Below, piece after piece: positions 44,263 to 46,661 of a stretch of DNA of 46,661 nt. Every line of letters starts with the position of its first letter. Position 1 is the first letter of the stretch. The stretch comes from Bacillota bacterium. Its GTDB lineage: Bacteria > Bacillota > Clostridia > Oscillospirales > Ruminococcaceae. The position numbers and the translations under genes are program-made. The notes under the pieces are model-generated. The model saw only the letters and a list, made by a program, of their open reading frames with translations. It did no database searches and was not told where the DNA came from. The stretch spans positions 1-46,661 of the forward strand of contig JAEWXO010000029.1 of NCBI GenBank assembly GCA_023458875.1, given 5' to 3'.

Positions 44263-44298
44263 ATGATTAATTATACAGTATAATTAATCATTTGTCAA
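44263..44298 (-). promoter_or_regulatory. Perfect-consensus tRNA promoter with embedded inverted repeat
   Basis: On the minus strand TTGACA (44293-44298), 17 bp, TATAAT (44270-44275). A perfect 13-bp inverted repeat (44263-44275/44279-44291, centre 3 bp) fills the spacer and -10 box. It lies directly after the hslO stop codon. Confidence 0.85.
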
Positions 44299-44310
44299 GA
44301 GTTTTTTTTA

Positions 44311-45186
44311 TTATTTTTGTTTTTTTAGTGCAAGAATTTCATCTGATGTAAATTTGTATTCCTTGTTGCAGAAATGGCATGAAACCTTGGTTTCATCCTG
44401 TTCTGAAGCCATACTGTCAAGCTCCCCATTTCCCATACTGATAAGTGCTCTTGAAACTCTCTGCCTGCTGCAGTCACATTTGTACTTTACTGACGATTCG
44501 TCAAGAATGTTAGGGGATAATCCGTCGAGGAGCTTCAGGGCAAGCTCTTCCATTGTGATACCGTCGCTCATCATTTTTGTTACGGATTCCATGTCTTTTA
44601 TGTTTTTTTCAATCTGTGTTATTACTGAATCACCGGCAAACGGCAACAGCTGGACAAGGTAGCCGCCGGCTACATTTACAGTAAGATCCGGATTTACAAG
44701 AACACCTAATCCGCATACTGTAGGAATCTGTTCGCTTGTTGCGTAATATGCTGCCACGTCCTCAGCTATTTCTCCTGATGATATAGGGATTGTTCCCGAA
44801 TATGGCTCCTTCAGTCCCAGGTCCTTTATAACCGAGAATGTTCCGTTGCATCCGACTGCACCTGAGACGTCAAGCTTTCCGTATTTGTTTAGCGGGATTT
44901 CAACAACAGGGTTGCTTACATAGCTTTTTACATTTCCTTTATAATCCGATACAGCGATAAGGACACCTGACGGGCCTTTTCCGTCAAATCTGAGTGTAAC
45001 CGAATCATTTTTATTCTTAAGTGAATAACCAATCATTGAAGCTGCAGTAGTAAGCCTGCCCAGAGCGGCGGTGACTACTGCTGAAGTTCCGTGTATCTGT
45101 TCTATCTGGCTTACAATATCTGTTGTGTCAACAGCAATAGCTACCGCAGAAGCTTCTGCTGAAATTGCTCTTTTTAAAATACCCAT
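44311..45186 (-). CDS. hslO: Redox-regulated chaperone Hsp33
   Basis: 291 residues. An N-terminal chaperone domain (GPSGVLIAVSDYKGNVKSYV and PYSGTIPISSGEIAEDVAAY) and a C-terminal zinc switch with CDC (about 239-241) and CHFC (about 272-275), the four cysteines that ligate zinc when reduced and form disulfides under oxidative stress. All are present. The gene lies 38 bp after the methyltransferase stop on the same strand, so it may share that transcript. The tRNA promoter begins 12 bp after its stop. Confidence 0.96.
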   Translation of the reverse strand: MGILKRAISAEASAVAIAVDTTDIVSQIEQIHGTSAVVTAALGRLTTAASMIGYSLKNKNDSVTLRFDGKGPSGVLIAVSDYKGNVKSYVSNPVVEIPLNKYGKLDVSGAVGCNGTFSVIKDLGLKEPYSGTIPISSGEIAEDVAAYYATSEQIPTVCGLGVLVNPDLTVNVAGGYLVQLLPFAGDSVITQIEKNIKDMESVTKMMSDGITMEELALKLLDGLSPNILDESSVKYKCDCSRQRVSRALISMGNGELDSMASEQDETKVSCHFCNKEYKFTSDEILALKKQK

Positions 45187-45224
45187 TTTAAACCTCTTTA
45201 TAATATATTAAGCTTATGCTCTGT

Positions 45225-45977
45225 TTATGATTTTTTATGTGCAATGAATATTATACGCTGACTTTTTTCATGCGGAGGCTCTGTGCTGTCATCATCAAAA
45301 TGCGCAAGTATCTCAAATCCTGCATCGGTAAGATAGCTGTCAAGGATCTGAGTATCTAATGCAATTTCAGAAAAATCTTCACTGTATCGTCTGTAATTTC
45401 CGTGATTGTCCTTTTCAAAAAAATCCAGTGAAATTTCAACACGGTTGTTCTCCGGTCTGTAACTGTTCTGCCATGCACAGAATACCTGATCATTTTCATA
45501 AATAAATGAATTATCTCCGAGTATCTCTTTATGCTTATAAACTGTATTTGCATCAAAAATAAAGAGTCCGTCAGGTTCTGTAAACATAAAAACGCGTTTG
45601 AATGTCTTTTTAATATCATCGGCACAGCTAAGATGATTTATACTGTCAAGTGCACAGATAAATATATCTGCATTCCCGTAAAGCTCAAGCTCCGTCATAT
45701 CCTGACATATATACTGAATGTCAGAGCCACTGTCGTATTTTTTATCCAGCGCGGCACTTAGCATTTCTTCTGAATTGTCTATTCCTATTACATCGTAGCC
45801 GAGACGGGAAAATTCTTCAGAAAGGCTTCCGGTTCCGCATCCAAGATCGGCGAGATATTTTCCGCTTGATCTGCAGTATTTTTTTATGAGCATATCAAAA
45901 TATTCTGCTCTTTTTTTATAATCTATATTTGTGGTAAGTCCATCGTAATAAAACGCAAAATCAGAATATTTACTCAC
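45225..45977 (-). CDS. Class I SAM-dependent methyltransferase
   Basis: 250 residues. Motif I is LADLGCGTGSLSEEF (about 43-57), followed by GIDNSEEML, ICALDSINHL (motif IV region) and DANTVYKHKEIL, the pattern of small-molecule methyltransferases of the Methyltransf_25 type. The substrate is not predictable. Its start overlaps the end of the YerC-like gene by 8 bp, so the two are coupled. Confidence 0.88.
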   Translation of the reverse strand: MSKYSDFAFYYDGLTTNIDYKKRAEYFDMLIKKYCRSSGKYLADLGCGTGSLSEEFSRLGYDVIGIDNSEEMLSAALDKKYDSGSDIQYICQDMTELELYGNADIFICALDSINHLSCADDIKKTFKRVFMFTEPDGLFIFDANTVYKHKEILGDNSFIYENDQVFCAWQNSYRPENNRVEISLDFFEKDNHGNYRRYSEDFSEIALDTQILDSYLTDAGFEILAHFDDDSTEPPHEKSQRIIFIAHKKS

Positions 45978-46275
45978 TGTCGGCTTTTTTCTCCTTTAGT
46001 CTTTTAAATACTATATCGTAGCCGTCACAGCCGTAGTTAAGGGATCTGTTTACACGGCTTATCGTAGCAGTGCTTGCGCCGGTCTGGTTTACAATGTCGT
46101 TGTAAACGTAATGCTCGTTTAGCATTTTAGCAACCTGTAATCTCTGGGAAAGTGCCTTTATTTCGAGGACTGTACACAGATCTTCAAAGAATTTGTAGCA
46201 TTCGTCAATAGTTTCAAGTGAAAGTATTGCTTCGAAAAGTCCGTCTGTATTTTTATCTTTTATTTTACTGTTCAT
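45970..46275 (-). CDS. YerC/YecD-family TrpR-like regulator
   Basis: 101 residues from ATG at 46275, chosen because AAGGG lies about 9 nt upstream; ATG at 46281 and the frame to 46296 are too close to or before it. It is a helical TrpR-like DNA-binding protein with the helix-turn-helix EIKALSQRLQVAKMLNEHYV, then YNDIVNQTGASTATISRVNR followed by SLNYG, the conserved core of the family. Function of the family is not settled. Confidence 0.92.
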   Translation of the reverse strand: MNSKIKDKNTDGLFEAILSLETIDECYKFFEDLCTVLEIKALSQRLQVAKMLNEHYVYNDIVNQTGASTATISRVNRSLNYGCDGYDIVFKRLKEKKADSE

Positions 46276-46378
46276 AATCATCACCCTTGCTCTCATGTTA
46301 ATACATTAATATGATTCTATTTTATCACACTAACATATAAAAGTAAAGGGGATTTTTGAGGTTATTGGTAATAACAAA

Positions 46379-46524
46379 GTTTCAGAGTTACTATTCAGCA
46401 CTACGCTTAAGTTATTTATTTTGCAGGGATTTCGATTCGCACGAATCGACCGGGCTTTCCGGTCGCCCTGGACCTTCGGTCATATATCCATAACTTGAAC
46501 ATGTCTGAATAATAACGTTTCATA
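46379..46524 (+). mobile_element. Complete MITE-like element, copy 8, with near-perfect target duplication
   Basis: The element (46387-46516, 130 bp) begins GTTACTATTCAG and ends CTGAATAATAAC. Flanking octamers are GTTTCAGA (46379-46386) and GTTTCATA (46517-46524), 7 of 8 identical. The interior carries the perfect hairpin CGATTCG-CA-CGAATCG (46433-46448), GACCGG-GCTTT-CCGGTC and CCTTCGGTCATATATCCATA. No coding capacity. Confidence 0.85.
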
Positions 46525-46558
46525 CAGTAATTCACTCAAACTTCGCAGGATGAATTTC

Positions 46559-46626
46559 ACGGAACGGATGAATCCGTTCCCTACGAGGGTTACGCTCAAT
46601 GTAGGGAACGCATTTATGCGTTCCGT
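46559..46626. repeat. Paired palindromes with compensatory changes
   Basis: GGAACG-GATGAATC-CGTTCC followed by CTAC (46561-46584) is mirrored at 46601-46624 by GTAG followed by GGAACG-CATTTATG-CGTTCC. Each half is itself a hairpin, the two halves are inverted copies of each other, and ACGGAACG/CGTTCCGT form an outer arm. Confidence 0.75.
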
Positions 46627-46661
46627 TATGCTACGTGGTTTGTCGATTAAAAGCTATTTTA

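Overview
The window looks like a chromosomal segment of a low-GC, fibre-degrading, cellulosome-forming Firmicute, most probably Ruminococcus or a close relative. The grounds are two dockerin-bearing rhamnogalacturonan enzymes, AT-rich intergenic DNA, near-consensus sigma-A promoters (TTGACA-17-TATAAT), AGGAGG-type ribosome binding sites with frequent TTG/GTG starts, and clostridial gene sets (glgA/glgP, a YtrA-type ABC operon, hslO, a YerC-like regulator). The species call is an inference.

Layout. 1-266: the 3' end of an rRNA operon (5S rRNA) converging on glgA. 283-5973: glycogen synthase, a membrane-fused glycerophosphodiesterase and glmS. 6089-9632: a compact four-gene cassette with a very strong promoter, a secreted Cys-rich small protein and a split FtsX-type ABC transporter, laid out like a lactococcin-972-group bacteriocin locus. 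9726-15297: glycogen phosphorylase downstream of a sugar ABC importer that lacks an ATPase gene. 15600-18359: a WYL regulator, a GyrI-like protein and an AraC/GyrI-like regulator. 18430-19250: remnants of insertion sequences around a small coiled-coil gene. 19368-21346: a phasin-like protein with a UbiB-family kinase. 21733-26606: a two-gene operon for deacetylating and cleaving rhamnogalacturonan-I, both products carrying dockerins. 26709-28505: a 56-residue ORF and a tandem pair of membrane-anchored acidic paralogs. 28505-33303: uvrBA. 33402-38110: a GntR-controlled ABC-2 exporter operon ending in a membrane-linked serine hydrolase. 38494-40839: a soluble diguanylate cyclase with a LacI-type ligand domain. 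41340-43478: topoisomerase III. 43562-44298: a duplicated Val-Asp-Gly-Cys tRNA cluster behind a perfect promoter. 44311-46275: Hsp33, a methyltransferase and a YerC/TrpR-like regulator.

The most striking unexplained structure is a dispersed family of about eight intergenic elements (near 12080, 15465, 17274, 21359, 38411, 41052, 41148 and 46387). Two copies are complete: 130-132 bp, with terminal inverted repeats beginning GTTACTATTCA and flanking 8-bp direct repeats, so they behave like non-autonomous transposons (MITEs). All but the most decayed copy keep an internal hairpin whose fourth base pair changes in a compensatory way between copies. Two copies sit immediately upstream of a ribosome binding site, at glgP and at the AraC-type gene. 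The second candidate for an undescribed system is the secreted Cys-rich peptide/ABC cassette at 6089-9632.

Functionally the window joins polysaccharide breakdown (pectin rhamnogalacturonan), sugar import and glycogen storage with envelope functions (ABC exporters, a serine hydrolase, lipid enzymes) and housekeeping.
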